From contig CAZMGH010000015.1 in NCBI GenBank assembly GCA_964565805.1, positions 1 to 57,081 of the forward strand: a stretch of DNA of 57,081 nt, written 5' to 3'. Below are positions 26,388 to 34,963 of the stretch, one piece after another; positions within the stretch are counted from its first letter, which is position 1; each line of letters opens with the position of its first letter. The notes below the pieces were generated by a model. The model saw only the letters and a list, made by a program, of their open reading frames with translations. It did no database searches and was not told the origin of the DNA. The translations under genes and the position numbers were made by a program. The DNA is from Catenibacillus sp964565805 (lineage in GTDB: Bacteria > Bacillota > Clostridia > Lachnospirales > Lachnospiraceae).

Positions 26388-26675
26388 TTAAGCGTCCTGT
26401 CTAACGCACAAATAACGAATAACATTTTCCATAATACGCACGCGGTGCTCGATTTCATTCGGGCAGTTTGTATCGGATTCGAAAGTGATGAAGTAGTAGA
26501 AACCTTCTTTCATCTTCTGGATTTCGTAAGCAAGCTTTCTCTTGCCCCACTCATCCACGTTGACAACAGTACCGCCGAAACGAGTGATGTACTCTTTGAT
26601 TCTTTCAATAGTAGCTGTTCTCACGTCATCTTCTACTTTTGCACTAACGACAACAGTCAGTTCGTACTTGTTCAT
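26388..26675 (-). CDS. rpsF: 30S ribosomal protein S6
   Basis: 95 residues, the usual length. It opens MNKYELTVVVSAKVEDDVRTATIERIKEYITRFGG and has the family strands VDEWGKRKLAYEIQKMKEGFYYFITFE and VRIMENVIRYLCVR. It pairs with S18 in the 30S subunit and is the first gene of the operon. GGAGG precedes the ATG. Confidence 0.97.
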   Translation of the reverse strand: MNKYELTVVVSAKVEDDVRTATIERIKEYITRFGGTVVNVDEWGKRKLAYEIQKMKEGFYYFITFESDTNCPNEIEHRVRIMENVIRYLCVRQDA

Positions 26676-26760
26676 GCTTAGCGCACCTCCTTCTGGTCTT
26701 TAAGGCCCTCCGATCAGCGGAGAGCAAGGATACTTCTTGTGAGCGTGTCTCACAGCTAAT
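26676..26760 (-). promoter_or_regulatory. rpsF leader, possible S6:S18 autoregulatory RNA
   Basis: The leader folds into two hairpins read leftward: TGTGAG/CTCACA (five-base loop) and CTCCG/CGGAG with GGGCC after it. In many bacteria the S6:S18 complex binds a leader hairpin with exposed CCG and GGC bases to shut the operon down; the second hairpin has those triplets, but I could not check the fold against the known model. Confidence 0.4.
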
Positions 26761-26761
26761 A

Positions 26762-26790
26762 AGAATACCATGTTTTTCTTGGAAAATCAA
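26762..26790 (-). promoter_or_regulatory. Promoter of rpsF-ssb-rpsR
   Basis: Read leftward: -35 TTGATT (26785-26790), 17-base spacer, -10 TATTCT (26762-26767). The start of transcription would fall near 26755, just before the leader hairpins. Between this and 26955 only a short inverted repeat (TCTGCCC/GGGCAGA, 26836-26856) stands out, perhaps the end of the DUF951 transcript. Confidence 0.7.
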
Positions 26791-26955
26791 GCATTTTTTC
26801 ATTATTTGCGCCGAGGTTTGTCACGTTCAGGCAGATCTGCCCATTTACCGGGCAGACCGTAAGAAAATGACATAAGTTTTCCCCGCCAGGCATGTACGTG
26901 TTCCTGTCAAATTCTCCTGCTGCTTTTCTGCTTTCCTGTTACTGTCATCCCACGC

Positions 26956-27150
26956 TCAGATGCCTCTTTCTGATACCGGGGTGATCTGGCGGATATTTTT
27001 CTCCGCCTGTTTCCTGGGAATCATGATCTGATGGCCGCATCCCATGCATTTCAGCCGGAAATCCGCCCCAATGCGCAGCACTTCCCACTCAAAACTTCCG
27101 CATGGATGCTTTTTTTTCAATTTTAAAACGTCGCCAACCTGAATATTCAT
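26956..27150 (-). CDS. DUF951 family small protein
   Basis: The start at 27150 (MNIQVGDVLKLKKKHPCGS) follows GAAAGGA by eight bases and gives 64 residues, the usual size. Family marks are VGDVLKLKKKHPCGSFEWEVLRIGADFRLKCMGCGHQI, with one early and two late cysteines and the ending RKQAEKNIRQI. The protein is widespread in Firmicutes near rpsF/ssb and has no agreed role; a compact SH3-like nucleic-acid-binding fold is plausible. It is likely a core gene here. Confidence 0.88.
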   Translation of the reverse strand: MNIQVGDVLKLKKKHPCGSFEWEVLRIGADFRLKCMGCGHQIMIPRKQAEKNIRQITPVSERGI

Positions 27151-27307
27151 ATGACCGGTCCTTTCATCCAAATCCTGCGCCTGCGCGCCGGGGATCTGCC
27201 GCCGGGAGAATTGATATATGTATTATACCAGATCTTTCGGCATCTTTAAAGGTTTTCCAACCCACGATCCATCGACATAGGCTCACAATCTATCAACAAA
27301 TTTCCCC

Positions 27308-28171
27308 TTAAAGCTGGGGATAAATTTCATTATAGATCAGATGTATTAAAGGTTTTGCGTCAAAAGACTGAGCAGTCATGGTCACCACCGCGTTTTTATC
27401 AGGAAATACGATCGTATACTGGCCATATTTCCCGTCTGCTCTAAAGGAACCGTACTGTCCCCGCCAGAATAAATAAGCATAAGGCGCGTCATACTGCTTC
27501 TTTGTGCTTTCCTTTATCCATTCCCCTGGAACAAGCTGCTGCCCGTTCCACCGGCCTCCATTAAGATAAAGCAGGCCAAACTTATGAAGCTCGGAAAGGG
27601 TGAGCATTAGTCCCCCCGCGCCAAAAGTATAACCTAAAGGATCAATTTCCCATGTAGGACGCCAGATTCCCAGAGGCTTAAAAAGCCGGGGCATTAAATA
27701 GTCTACCAGGTTGCATCCGGCTCTGCGCTGAATGAGGACGCCTGCCAGATAAGGACCCACATTACTATAAACAAAATGGGTTCCCGGAGCCTGATCAAAA
27801 GGCATGGCCAGAACCATTTTTACCCAGTCTTCTTCTTTATATAAAGGCCGCTGGGCTCCCATTAATTCAGCCTGAGACTGTCCCAGATGCATGGTCAGCA
27901 GATCTTTCACGGTGGCCTTTTCCAGATTTTCTCCCACCGTATCCGGAAGGTCCTTTGAAAATGCGTCCGTCAGTTTTTCATCTAAAGATAAAAGCCCCTC
28001 TTTCACTGCCATGCCTACAGCGCAGGAGGTAAAGCTTTTTGAGGCGGAATAAATATTTCTCCGGCACTCCTCGTCCCACACATATTTTGCCAGTTCCTGT
28101 CCGTCCTGAGTCACCATAATGCCAAGAGCCCCTAAAGGCCCTGCTTCTTCCACAAATTTTTTAATATCCAT
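27308..28171 (-). CDS. Serine hydrolase, class C beta-lactamase/esterase family
   Basis: 287 residues without a signal peptide. The SxxK catalytic motif is in IYSASKSFTSCAVG, the tyrosine motif is HFVYSNVGPYLAG, and the region TFGAGGLMLTLSELHKFGLLYLNGG is typical of this fold. Such proteins hydrolyse esters, amides or D-amino-acid peptides; without a signal peptide an intracellular esterase is more likely than cell-wall work. Its terminator is not obvious. It stands alone between core genes and the second oxidoreductase pair, separated from the latter by a strong terminator. Confidence 0.85.
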   Translation of the reverse strand: MDIKKFVEEAGPLGALGIMVTQDGQELAKYVWDEECRRNIYSASKSFTSCAVGMAVKEGLLSLDEKLTDAFSKDLPDTVGENLEKATVKDLLTMHLGQSQAELMGAQRPLYKEEDWVKMVLAMPFDQAPGTHFVYSNVGPYLAGVLIQRRAGCNLVDYLMPRLFKPLGIWRPTWEIDPLGYTFGAGGLMLTLSELHKFGLLYLNGGRWNGQQLVPGEWIKESTKKQYDAPYAYLFWRGQYGSFRADGKYGQYTIVFPDKNAVVTMTAQSFDAKPLIHLIYNEIYPQL

Positions 28172-28294
28172 AAGCGCTTTCGTTACTGTTTCCCAGCAAC
28201 AAACCTCCTGAATCGTTTATTTGTACCTATTGTATCGAAAATCAGGATTTTTTTCAAGAATCGGGAGATGATGCTTATGAATACAAATAGAAAA

Positions 28295-28333
28295 TCCCAG
28301 ACTGACAGTGAAGCAATCCCCATCAGTCTGGGA
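28295..28333 (-). terminator. Terminator of the oxidoreductase/isomerase operon
   Basis: TCCCAGACTGA pairs with TCAGTCTGGGA over a 17-base loop; read leftward it is followed by TTTTCTATTT. It lies 58 bases after the oxidoreductase stop and before the serine hydrolase gene. Confidence 0.8.
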
Positions 28334-28390
28334 AGTTGGGATCATGCCCTGGTGGGACGCATCGGCGTCACCCCCATTCAATCATTGGCC

Positions 28391-29503
28391 TTATTTATCA
28401 AACACAACCTGCCTTCCGCTTTTAGCGGATTTATACACAGCGTCAAGGATCTTTGTTACTGTAAATGCCTGCTCCGGTTTAACAATAAGTTCCCCTTTGC
28501 CTTCAATGGCATCCAGCCAAACCTTACACTCTACATCGTAGGGCTCTACATTTTTTCCCGGGAAAAGATCCACGCCTCCGGCGGCTGTATTGACTTCAAT
28601 CTTTACCTGCTTTCCGCCCATGATCTTATTCAGATAAAGCTTTTCATTATTTTCACCGCCCACACCGGTAAGCTCGGCGCCGGCTTTTGTACCGCACAGG
28701 TCTGTGGCCGCGCACCGCTCCTTTGTGGAATTAAGGATCCATGACGCGTCAATGGTAATCAACGCTCCATTTTTCATAGTAACAAAGGCGAAAGCCGCAT
28801 CCTCAACCTCAAAAGTCTTGGGGTCCCATGTGCCCATAGGATTGCCCTGAACTTCCGGAGCCAGACTGCCGCCCAGCTTTTCAAAGGACACGCCAGTGAC
28901 TGTGGCTGGCTCATAATTATCCATAAACCACAAGGTCAGATCCAGGGAATGGGTGCCTATGTCAATCAGCGGACCGCCGCCCTGCTGGGCCTTGTCTGTA
29001 AACACACCCCAGGTTGGCACGCCCCGGCGGCGCAGAGCGTGAGCCTGAGCGTAATAAATATCTCCCAGCTCCCCATCCTCACACAGACGCTTTAATGCCT
29101 GGCTATCCGCCCGGTAGCGATTCTGGTAGCCAATGGTAAACAGCTTGCCGCTCTTTTTCCAAGCGTCCATCATTTTCTGGGCGTCTTCCACAGAAGCGGC
29201 CATAGGCTTTTCGCACATGACATGCTTTCCGGCCTCAAAAGCAGCCACAGTAATCGGACAATGAGATACATTAGGTGTCAGAACATAGACAATCTCAATC
29301 TCATCCATTTTCAAAAGCTCATGATAATCCGTAAACACCTTACAGTTGGGTGTGCCGTAATTTTTTGCCACTTCCTGAGCCCGTTCCTCAATAATATCGC
29401 AGGCAGCTACGATCTCCGCCCGGTCTGCCGCGTTGGTCAATGCAGGTAAATGTTTTTGATGGGCGATGCCGCCGCATCCGATAATTCCAACCTTATGTTT
29501 CAT
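28391..29503 (-). CDS. Gfo/Idh/MocA oxidoreductase, close paralogue of the DgpA-like enzyme
   Basis: 370 residues, aligning end to end by eye with the protein at 12904-14019 and identical over well more than half of it: VGIIGCGGIAHQKHLPAL, MCEKPMAA, TIGYQNRYRADSQALKRLCEDGELGDIYYAQAHALRRRGVPTWGVF and GGGPLIDIGTHSLDLTLWFMDNYEP all recur. It probably also oxidises the C3 hydroxyl of a glucoside or the free sugar. It follows the isomerase gene by 18 bases and is under the AraC regulator upstream. No DUF6379 subunit is nearby, so it is not a complete second C-deglycosidase set. Confidence 0.88.
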   Translation of the reverse strand: MKHKVGIIGCGGIAHQKHLPALTNAADRAEIVAACDIIEERAQEVAKNYGTPNCKVFTDYHELLKMDEIEIVYVLTPNVSHCPITVAAFEAGKHVMCEKPMAASVEDAQKMMDAWKKSGKLFTIGYQNRYRADSQALKRLCEDGELGDIYYAQAHALRRRGVPTWGVFTDKAQQGGGPLIDIGTHSLDLTLWFMDNYEPATVTGVSFEKLGGSLAPEVQGNPMGTWDPKTFEVEDAAFAFVTMKNGALITIDASWILNSTKERCAATDLCGTKAGAELTGVGGENNEKLYLNKIMGGKQVKIEVNTAAGGVDLFPGKNVEPYDVECKVWLDAIEGKGELIVKPEQAFTVTKILDAVYKSAKSGRQVVFDK

Positions 29504-29521
29504 TATAATTTCCCCTTTCTG

Positions 29522-30463
29522 TTAATCCCACTGGATTCCCGTGTATTTCTTAAAGCCTTCCATACTCTTAATAATACTGTCAATCTGGGTAGGCATCCGT
29601 GTGGCATCCTGCTCCAGGATAATGTACTCAGCGTCTGTATATTCATTAACCGCGTTAATAATGTCCTGGATCGGCATAATGCCGCTGCCGATCTCTGTAA
29701 ATGAACTCATCCTGCGGCGGCGGTGCTCTGCCTCAGCCTCATCCTGGGAAACCACATGTTTTCCGCCGTTTTTAGCATAAGTACTGTTGCCGTTCATGCC
29801 TACGATCTCTCCCGGTTTCATTTCCCGCTCTTCCGGCGTCAGGCCGATAAGATTGATTTCCTGCAGGCTGTCCCATGCAAAATCCTTCTGATGCACCAGG
29901 CGTATCCGACTGCCCATATGCCGGATCATTTCCATAGGGTTAAAGCCTCCCCGCATGGTCCAGAAGGTATCCAATTCAAAGGACATATATTGGGGATCTG
30001 TGTTTTCCATTAAATAATCCATAATGGTCTTGCCTTTAAAAGTGCGGAACTCAAATTCATGATTGTGATAAAGGAAGGTCATGCCTTCCTCCCTCAGGGC
30101 CTTGCCCAGACGGTTAAAGTTTTCACACTGGGTCATAAGATCATCGTAGGTGGAAAAATTCCCCATAGGATTTACCAGCTTATCATTTCCAACAATATGA
30201 TTGTAAGCCACCACCTGTTTTAAGTCCGCCTTTTCCAGCGGAAAAATATGAGTGCTGATTACCTTTGTGTCAAACCGGTCAAAGGTTTCCTTAAGCTGCC
30301 CGGCGTCAATGCCAAATCCGCAGCCCGGATCATTGATCGCGTTGTGGTTGCAGGTTTCCACATATTTGTAGCCCAGCTGCCCCACCTTTTCCACCGTCCC
30401 TATAGGGTCTTTTGCCATTTCATCTCGTACAGAGTACAAAATAAGGCCAACCTTTAATGCCAT
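29522..30463 (-). CDS. Sugar phosphate isomerase/epimerase family protein (TIM barrel)
   Basis: The start at 30463 (MALKVGLILYSVRDEM) follows AAAGGTGG by seven bases, giving 313 residues. Metal-binding pieces of the family are visible: LYHNHEFEF, SFELDTFWTMRGG, RLVHQKDFAW and ILEQDATRMP. Members isomerise or epimerise sugars, and some act on 3-keto-glycosides or inosose. With the DgpA-like paralogue it may process a keto-sugar or cleave a 3-keto-O-glycoside by elimination. It is not close to the deglycosidase alpha subunit at 11867-12877, being shorter and having different motifs. Confidence 0.85.
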   Translation of the reverse strand: MALKVGLILYSVRDEMAKDPIGTVEKVGQLGYKYVETCNHNAINDPGCGFGIDAGQLKETFDRFDTKVISTHIFPLEKADLKQVVAYNHIVGNDKLVNPMGNFSTYDDLMTQCENFNRLGKALREEGMTFLYHNHEFEFRTFKGKTIMDYLMENTDPQYMSFELDTFWTMRGGFNPMEMIRHMGSRIRLVHQKDFAWDSLQEINLIGLTPEEREMKPGEIVGMNGNSTYAKNGGKHVVSQDEAEAEHRRRRMSSFTEIGSGIMPIQDIINAVNEYTDAEYIILEQDATRMPTQIDSIIKSMEGFKKYTGIQWD

Positions 30464-30530
30464 AATAAAACCACCTTTCATCCAACATAACCGTTTAGAA
30501 GCTGAACCGATACGTTAAATCTATGGTTTT

Positions 30531-30536
30531 ATTATA
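30531..30536 (-). promoter_or_regulatory. -10 element of the isomerase/oxidoreductase operon
   Basis: TATAAT (leftward) lies 68 bases before the isomerase start and 38 bases after the AraC gene stop. No good -35 is seen at the proper distance, as expected for an AraC-activated promoter. Confidence 0.5.
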
Positions 30537-30573
30537 GGCGAAAAAAGACTGGCCTTCTACTCACCTGCTTGCG

Positions 30574-31422
30574 TTAAACTACGCATATCTTTACATTTTT
30601 TCGATACTGAGTGGGGCTCATCCCGCACTCCTTTTTAAATAATTTATTAAAGGTTTTTATATCCCGAAAACCGCAGGCATAAGCAATCTGGGTAATGGGC
30701 ATTTTTTCATTTTCCAAAAGCCACCGGGCCCGGTCAATCCGCAGACGCTTCACATATTCCTGAAAGGTGATCCCCATGTGTTCATGAAAATACCGGGACA
30801 GATAAGAAGGATTAAACCCCACCGCCGCCCCGCATTGCTCCAGGGAAAGATCTGAACAGTAATGAAGGGCCACATATTCTAAAATGCTGCGCACTTTTGC
30901 CACCTCCCGGGTAGGCGCCTTTTTCTCCCGAAGCGGGGTCCGGCGGCATACCAGAAGCAAAATGTCGTTGAGATGGCGCTTAATGGCCAGCTGCCATCCT
31001 TCCTCCCTGCGGACATATTCTTTATAAATAGCCTCTACGTCTTCCCGAAGAGCGTCCCGGATCTCAGGCTCCCAGCGGACACTAAACAGATCATGGCTTT
31101 CCAAAAGAGATTGGAGCCGCGCCTGTTCATTTTCCTCATGAACCCAGCCTGCCAGCTTAAGATCTGCCAGCACCGCAAGGCGCACACTATCCGGACGGCC
31201 TCCGTTAATACTGTGGCTGCCAAAAGGCGGCACAAGCCATACATCCCCGGCTTGAAGCACACAGGGCTCATCCTCAAAGGTGACCTGCAGTTCCCCCTGA
31301 CGCACCACTAAAAGCTCCAACTCCTGGTGACAATGGCTGATAAAGCTCCTGCCTCCCTGCATCACAGTGGCTGCCATGGGAAAGGCAGAGAATTTTTCTT
31401 TTATGGGATTTTCGTAGATCAT
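30574..31422 (-). CDS. AraC-family transcriptional regulator with cupin domain
   Basis: The start at 31422 (MIYENPIKEKFSAFPMAATV) is set by AAGGAGG seven bases upstream; 282 residues. The N-terminal cupin has SHCHQELELLVVRQGELQVTFEDEPCVLQAGDVWLVPP, which binds a small sugar-like effector. The C-terminal pair of helix-turn-helix units has LEQCGAAVGFNPSYLSRYFHEHMG and IAYACGFRDIKTFNKLFKKECGMSPTQYRK. It most likely activates the isomerase/oxidoreductase operon 110 bases downstream. Confidence 0.9.
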   Translation of the reverse strand: MIYENPIKEKFSAFPMAATVMQGGRSFISHCHQELELLVVRQGELQVTFEDEPCVLQAGDVWLVPPFGSHSINGGRPDSVRLAVLADLKLAGWVHEENEQARLQSLLESHDLFSVRWEPEIRDALREDVEAIYKEYVRREEGWQLAIKRHLNDILLLVCRRTPLREKKAPTREVAKVRSILEYVALHYCSDLSLEQCGAAVGFNPSYLSRYFHEHMGITFQEYVKRLRIDRARWLLENEKMPITQIAYACGFRDIKTFNKLFKKECGMSPTQYRKNVKICVV

Positions 31423-31433
31423 GAAATTCCTCC

Positions 31434-31729
31434 TTAGGGACTGACAGACAAATACCACTCAAACCCTTGTTCCTCAATCTCATCCATACTTATGTAGATC
31501 TGATCTTCAAAGTCGCCTATAGCTAAAGTATCCCGGATGCCGTCCGGGGAAGAAAAATAAACCGACTTGCTTATGAAAAACGCAGAAGCTGGTTTTCTTC
31601 CAGAGCGCTTGCGCATACCCGGTCCATATTTAATTGATAGTTGTAACGGATCAGCAGGTAGCCGCTGACCGCAAAGGCAATGGCTACAAAAATAATATTG
31701 CAGATCAGCACCTTATGACGAAATTTCAT
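31434..31729 (-). pseudogene. Remnant of a sensor histidine kinase
   Basis: The frame from 31729 reads MKFRHKVLICNIIFVAIAFAVSGYLLIRY, one membrane helix at the start of a sensor kinase, then ends at a stop after 52 residues. The overlapping next frame goes on to 31434 (IGDFEDQIYISMDEIEEQGFEWYLS). No HAMP, H-box or ATPase domain is left. The response regulator remnant lies 12 bases upstream, so both halves of the system are broken. Confidence 0.6.
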
Positions 31730-31741
31730 GAAGCCTTCTCC

Positions 31742-32241
31742 TTATTCCAGCCGGTATCCGATCCTGTGGATCGTCCTTAAGCACTTGTCCCATCCAAGTT
31801 TTTTGCGGATACGCAAAATATGCAGATCCAGGGTGCGGGTGTCACAGTCGTACTCACTACCCCACACCAGCTCAAACATCCGTTCCCGGGACAGGGTAAT
31901 GTTCCTATTGCGCACAAACAGGGTGGCCAGATCAAACTCCTTTGGGGTAAGATTAATCTGTTTATCTCCCTTTTTTACCACCATCCCAAAAGTACCAATG
32001 GTCACATCCCCGTAGTTCAGCACCCTCTGAGTCTTATTATAGCGGCGCAGCACTACCTCCACTCGGGCAAGGAGCTCCAGCACCTCAAAAGGCTTGACAA
32101 TGTAATCTTCCGCCCCAAGATGGAGTCCCCGGACCCGGTCATTTAAAGCCGCCTTGGCTGTAATAAAGATCACCGGAACATTCCTAGGCTTAATATATTC
32201 AAGATAGAAAGTTCATCTTCCACAATTAAAATCTTTATCAT
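31742..32241 (-). pseudogene. OmpR/PhoB-type response regulator with most of the receiver deleted
   Basis: The gene starts properly at 32241 with a ribosome site and MIKILIVEDELSI, the acidic pocket of a receiver domain. It then jumps out of frame to EYIKPRNVPVIFITAKAALNDRVRGLHLGAEDYIVKPF, the end of the receiver. About fifty residues holding the phosphorylated aspartate are missing. The winged-helix DNA-binding domain is intact (LTPKEFDLATLFVRNRNITLSRERMFELVWGSEYDCDTRTLDLHILRIRKKLG). A start inside the remnant could still make a bare DNA-binding protein, but that is speculation. Confidence 0.75.
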
Positions 32242-32320
32242 ACGCTTCCCTCCTGGAACCATTTTACGAAACAAATGCTTCCTAAATGTTTCCAGCCCTG
32301 TCTGCCACCGTCCGGGGCGA

Positions 32321-33589
32321 TCAGAGCGCCGCCCCATCCAGGACGTTTTGGATCGCCTCTCTGGAAGCGGCGACTGCCCCCTGGACCATCTGGGCGCTTC
32401 CGCCGCCTCTGGCCCCTAAAGTTTCCTTAAGGGCAGATGCCAGCGTCCGGGCATCCTTTGTCTTTGTCCCGATACTATACTTATAACCATCGGCGTCATT
32501 GCCGCAAAAAATCCCTCCATAGCCATCCACCTTTTCCAGGGCCAGATTCACCACCCTGCGCATAGTCGGCATTTCCATAGCTTCCTTAAAAAACCATACA
32601 TTTTCCTGATCTTCAGGAATCCCTTCAATATCCTTCTCAATCAGCCGACCGGTCAGCTCCACATTTTTCTGTTTGAGCTCATCCAATTCCTCCAGTTTAT
32701 GTACCACCGACACAGCCACAGAGCCAAAAGGGGCAGACAAAAGCCGGGAAATGCCCCGAAGCTCATCCATGGTCCGCCGGTAATTTTCCAGGGCGCGGAA
32801 ACCGCACAGGATACTAACCCGGGTGCCGCCTTTGTATTTTTCAAAATCCGTCACCTTTAACAGGCCAATCTCCCCAGTATGGGCCACATGAGGCGCGCAG
32901 CAGGCGCACACATCATAGCCCTCCACAGTGATCAGGCGCACCTGTCCCAGGATCTCAATCTTACTCCGGTATTCCAGATCTTTCAAAGCCTCCTTATCGG
33001 GATAAGACACATAAATAGGCGCATTTTGAGCAATGACCCCATTCACCTCCGTCTCGATCCGATAAATATCCTCCGGCCTGAGGACGCCGTTAAAGTTCAT
33101 GGTCACTGCCTGGCTTCCCAAATGAAAGCCTACGTTGTCATAGCCAAAATATCTGTGGACAAGCCCGGAAAAAATATGCTCTCCCGAATGTTGCTGCATG
33201 TTGGAAAACCGGTTTTCCCAGTGGATCCGTCCATGGACCTTTTCCCCCGGGCGCCTCTTTACGTCTGTGCAGTGCCAGATCCGGTCCTCCTTAATCTGAA
33301 CATCATACACCCGGCCATCCTCAAGCCAGCCTGTATCCGCGTTCTGGCCGCCGCCCTCCGGGAAAAATGCCGTCCGGTCCAGCTCCACAGCCCAAAGCTG
33401 TGACCCGGGATTTTTCTGTTCCGCCTTTTCCCGTTCTGCTGTTTCCTGCCCGGACTTTTGCGATCCGGTCTTTTCCCATTCTGCCGACAGATTTTTTCCG
33501 AAAATTTTTTGGGTCGGAACGCAATCTAAGACCGCGGCGTCAAATTCCCGGATATAGCTGTCATTTTCGTAAAGTTTTTCTGTCATCAT
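32321..33589 (-). CDS. Alanyl-tRNA editing protein (AlaX-type, with DHHA1 domain)
   Basis: The start is taken at 33589, where ATGATGA overlaps the stop of the gene in front; 422 residues. The editing domain has RTAFFPEGGGQNADTGWL, the zinc histidines in MQQHSGEHIFSGL and a late cysteine/histidine pair in VCACCAPHVAHTGEIG. The C-terminal third is a DHHA1 domain ending ARGGGSAQMVQGAVAAS. It removes serine or glycine wrongly put on tRNA-Ala. A Lys/Glu/Ser/Gln-rich insert of ~30 residues sits between VPTQKIFGKNL and QLWAVELD, unusual for the family. Confidence 0.9.
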   Translation of the reverse strand: MMTEKLYENDSYIREFDAAVLDCVPTQKIFGKNLSAEWEKTGSQKSGQETAEREKAEQKNPGSQLWAVELDRTAFFPEGGGQNADTGWLEDGRVYDVQIKEDRIWHCTDVKRRPGEKVHGRIHWENRFSNMQQHSGEHIFSGLVHRYFGYDNVGFHLGSQAVTMNFNGVLRPEDIYRIETEVNGVIAQNAPIYVSYPDKEALKDLEYRSKIEILGQVRLITVEGYDVCACCAPHVAHTGEIGLLKVTDFEKYKGGTRVSILCGFRALENYRRTMDELRGISRLLSAPFGSVAVSVVHKLEELDELKQKNVELTGRLIEKDIEGIPEDQENVWFFKEAMEMPTMRRVVNLALEKVDGYGGIFCGNDADGYKYSIGTKTKDARTLASALKETLGARGGGSAQMVQGAVAASREAIQNVLDGAAL

Positions 33590-34719
33590 TGATTTTTTAA
33601 CCTCATATAACACTTGCAGATCTCTTCCATAAGGGCAGGAATCTTTATAGACTGAGGACAGTGCTTCAAACATGTGCCGCAGGATACGCAGAACCGGGCA
33701 TTACGATCCTCTATCTTCTCATAGTCCTGAACAAAACCGGGCGCATATTTCCCCAGCAGATAGTTGTTATACACTTTAAACATTTCCGGAATATCCACTC
33801 CCGCAGGACAGTCCATACAGTAACGGCATCCGGTACATGGCACCAGGGTATTTTCCAGGAAAATGTTTTTCGCCTTTTCCACAACCTGGTACTCCTCCTG
33901 AGACAATGGCTTAAAGTCGCTCATGGTCTTTACATTATCTTCTACCTGTTCCATCGTGGACATGCCGCTTAATACGGTCATTACCCCGGGAAGGGAAGCC
34001 GCGTAGCGGATCGCCCAGGAGGCAATGCTGGCGCCCGGCTCTGCCTGTTTTAACACAGCGGCGGACGCATCGGATAATGTGGCCAAAGTTCCGCCCCGAA
34101 CTGGCTCCATGATTACGCAGGGAATACCTCTGGACTGGCAGATCTCATACTGTCTTTTGGCGTCCTGGCGCTCCCAGTCCAGGTAATTTAACTGGATCTG
34201 AACAAAATCCCATGAATATTTGTCAATAATATATTCCAGCGCTTCCGGGGTATCATGGAAGGAAAAGCCTAAATGACGGATCTGTCCATCCGCCTTGCGC
34301 CGGGCCAGCATGTCATAAATATCCAGCTTTTCATAATTTTTAAAAGCTTCTTTATTTAAGGAATGACAGAGATAAAAGTCAAAATAATCCACCTGGCACC
34401 GGTCTAACTGCTGTTCAAAGATCCGGTCTACATCCTCCCGGGTATTGACAAACCATCCCGGCAGCTTGTCTGCCAGATAAAAGCTGTCCCTGGGATATTT
34501 TTTCAGGGCATGGCCGATAAATGCCTCAGACATTTGTTCATGATAGGGATAGGCCGTATCAAAATAATTGACGCCGTGGGCATAGGCGTAATCGATCATC
34601 TTTTCCCCTTTTTCATAGTCAATATCCGCCTTATCCGGATAAAGCTTTGGCAGACGCATAGTCCCAAATCCAAGAATCGACGGCGCCGCGTTAATTTTTT
34701 CAAATTTTCGTGATAACAT
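33586..34719 (-). CDS. Aldo/keto reductase with C-terminal 4Fe-4S cluster domain
   Basis: 377 residues. The N-terminal TIM barrel has ILGFGTMRLP, YFDTAYPYHEQMSE (catalytic Asp and Tyr) and the lysine in YLADKLPGW, then YFDFYLCHSL with the histidine. The C-terminal extension carries CTGCRYCMDCPAGVDIP and FCVSCGTCLKHCPQSIKIP, two ferredoxin-like clusters. Such proteins are common in anaerobes and reduce aldehydes or ketones with ferredoxin or NADPH; the substrate is unknown. GGAGG precedes the ATG. Its stop overlaps the AlaX gene start. Confidence 0.9.
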   Translation of the reverse strand: MLSRKFEKINAAPSILGFGTMRLPKLYPDKADIDYEKGEKMIDYAYAHGVNYFDTAYPYHEQMSEAFIGHALKKYPRDSFYLADKLPGWFVNTREDVDRIFEQQLDRCQVDYFDFYLCHSLNKEAFKNYEKLDIYDMLARRKADGQIRHLGFSFHDTPEALEYIIDKYSWDFVQIQLNYLDWERQDAKRQYEICQSRGIPCVIMEPVRGGTLATLSDASAAVLKQAEPGASIASWAIRYAASLPGVMTVLSGMSTMEQVEDNVKTMSDFKPLSQEEYQVVEKAKNIFLENTLVPCTGCRYCMDCPAGVDIPEMFKVYNNYLLGKYAPGFVQDYEKIEDRNARFCVSCGTCLKHCPQSIKIPALMEEICKCYMRLKNQ

Positions 34720-34885
34720 TATTCATTCCTCCAATGTCGTTGGGCAAACCTTTATTTGAGCCCAACATCATATCCTTGTACGCTTTTATTGTAGCTCTAT
34801 CCTTTCACCGGCGCAAGTAAAAGCGGGAAAACTATGTATAAAAAAACCCGCATCTGAAAAATAAAATTTATTCCCCTTTTCCCCT

Positions 34886-34963
34886 GATTTCATGGTATGA
34901 TGAAGGAAACAAGGGGATACCCTTATGCCGTGAAGGACACGGCATAATCAAAGGAAGGAGAAG
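34886..34963 (+). promoter_or_regulatory. lacZ promoter region and palindrome in its leader
   Basis: An extended -10 (TGGTATGAT, near 34893-34901) lies about 65 bases before lacZ. In the leader TTATGCCGTG (34923-34932) and CACGGCATAA (34938-34947) form a perfect ten-base stem with a five-base loop, right before the ribosome site AAGGAAGGAG. It could be a repressor site or a hairpin that limits translation. The rest of 34720-34885 also holds the promoter of the divergent reductase gene, with no clear elements. Confidence 0.5.

Noticed and set aside
27308..28171. Serine hydrolase as an antibiotic-resistance beta-lactamase
   Set aside because: No signal peptide and a sequence closer to the broad esterase/hydrolase group; resistance cannot be claimed.
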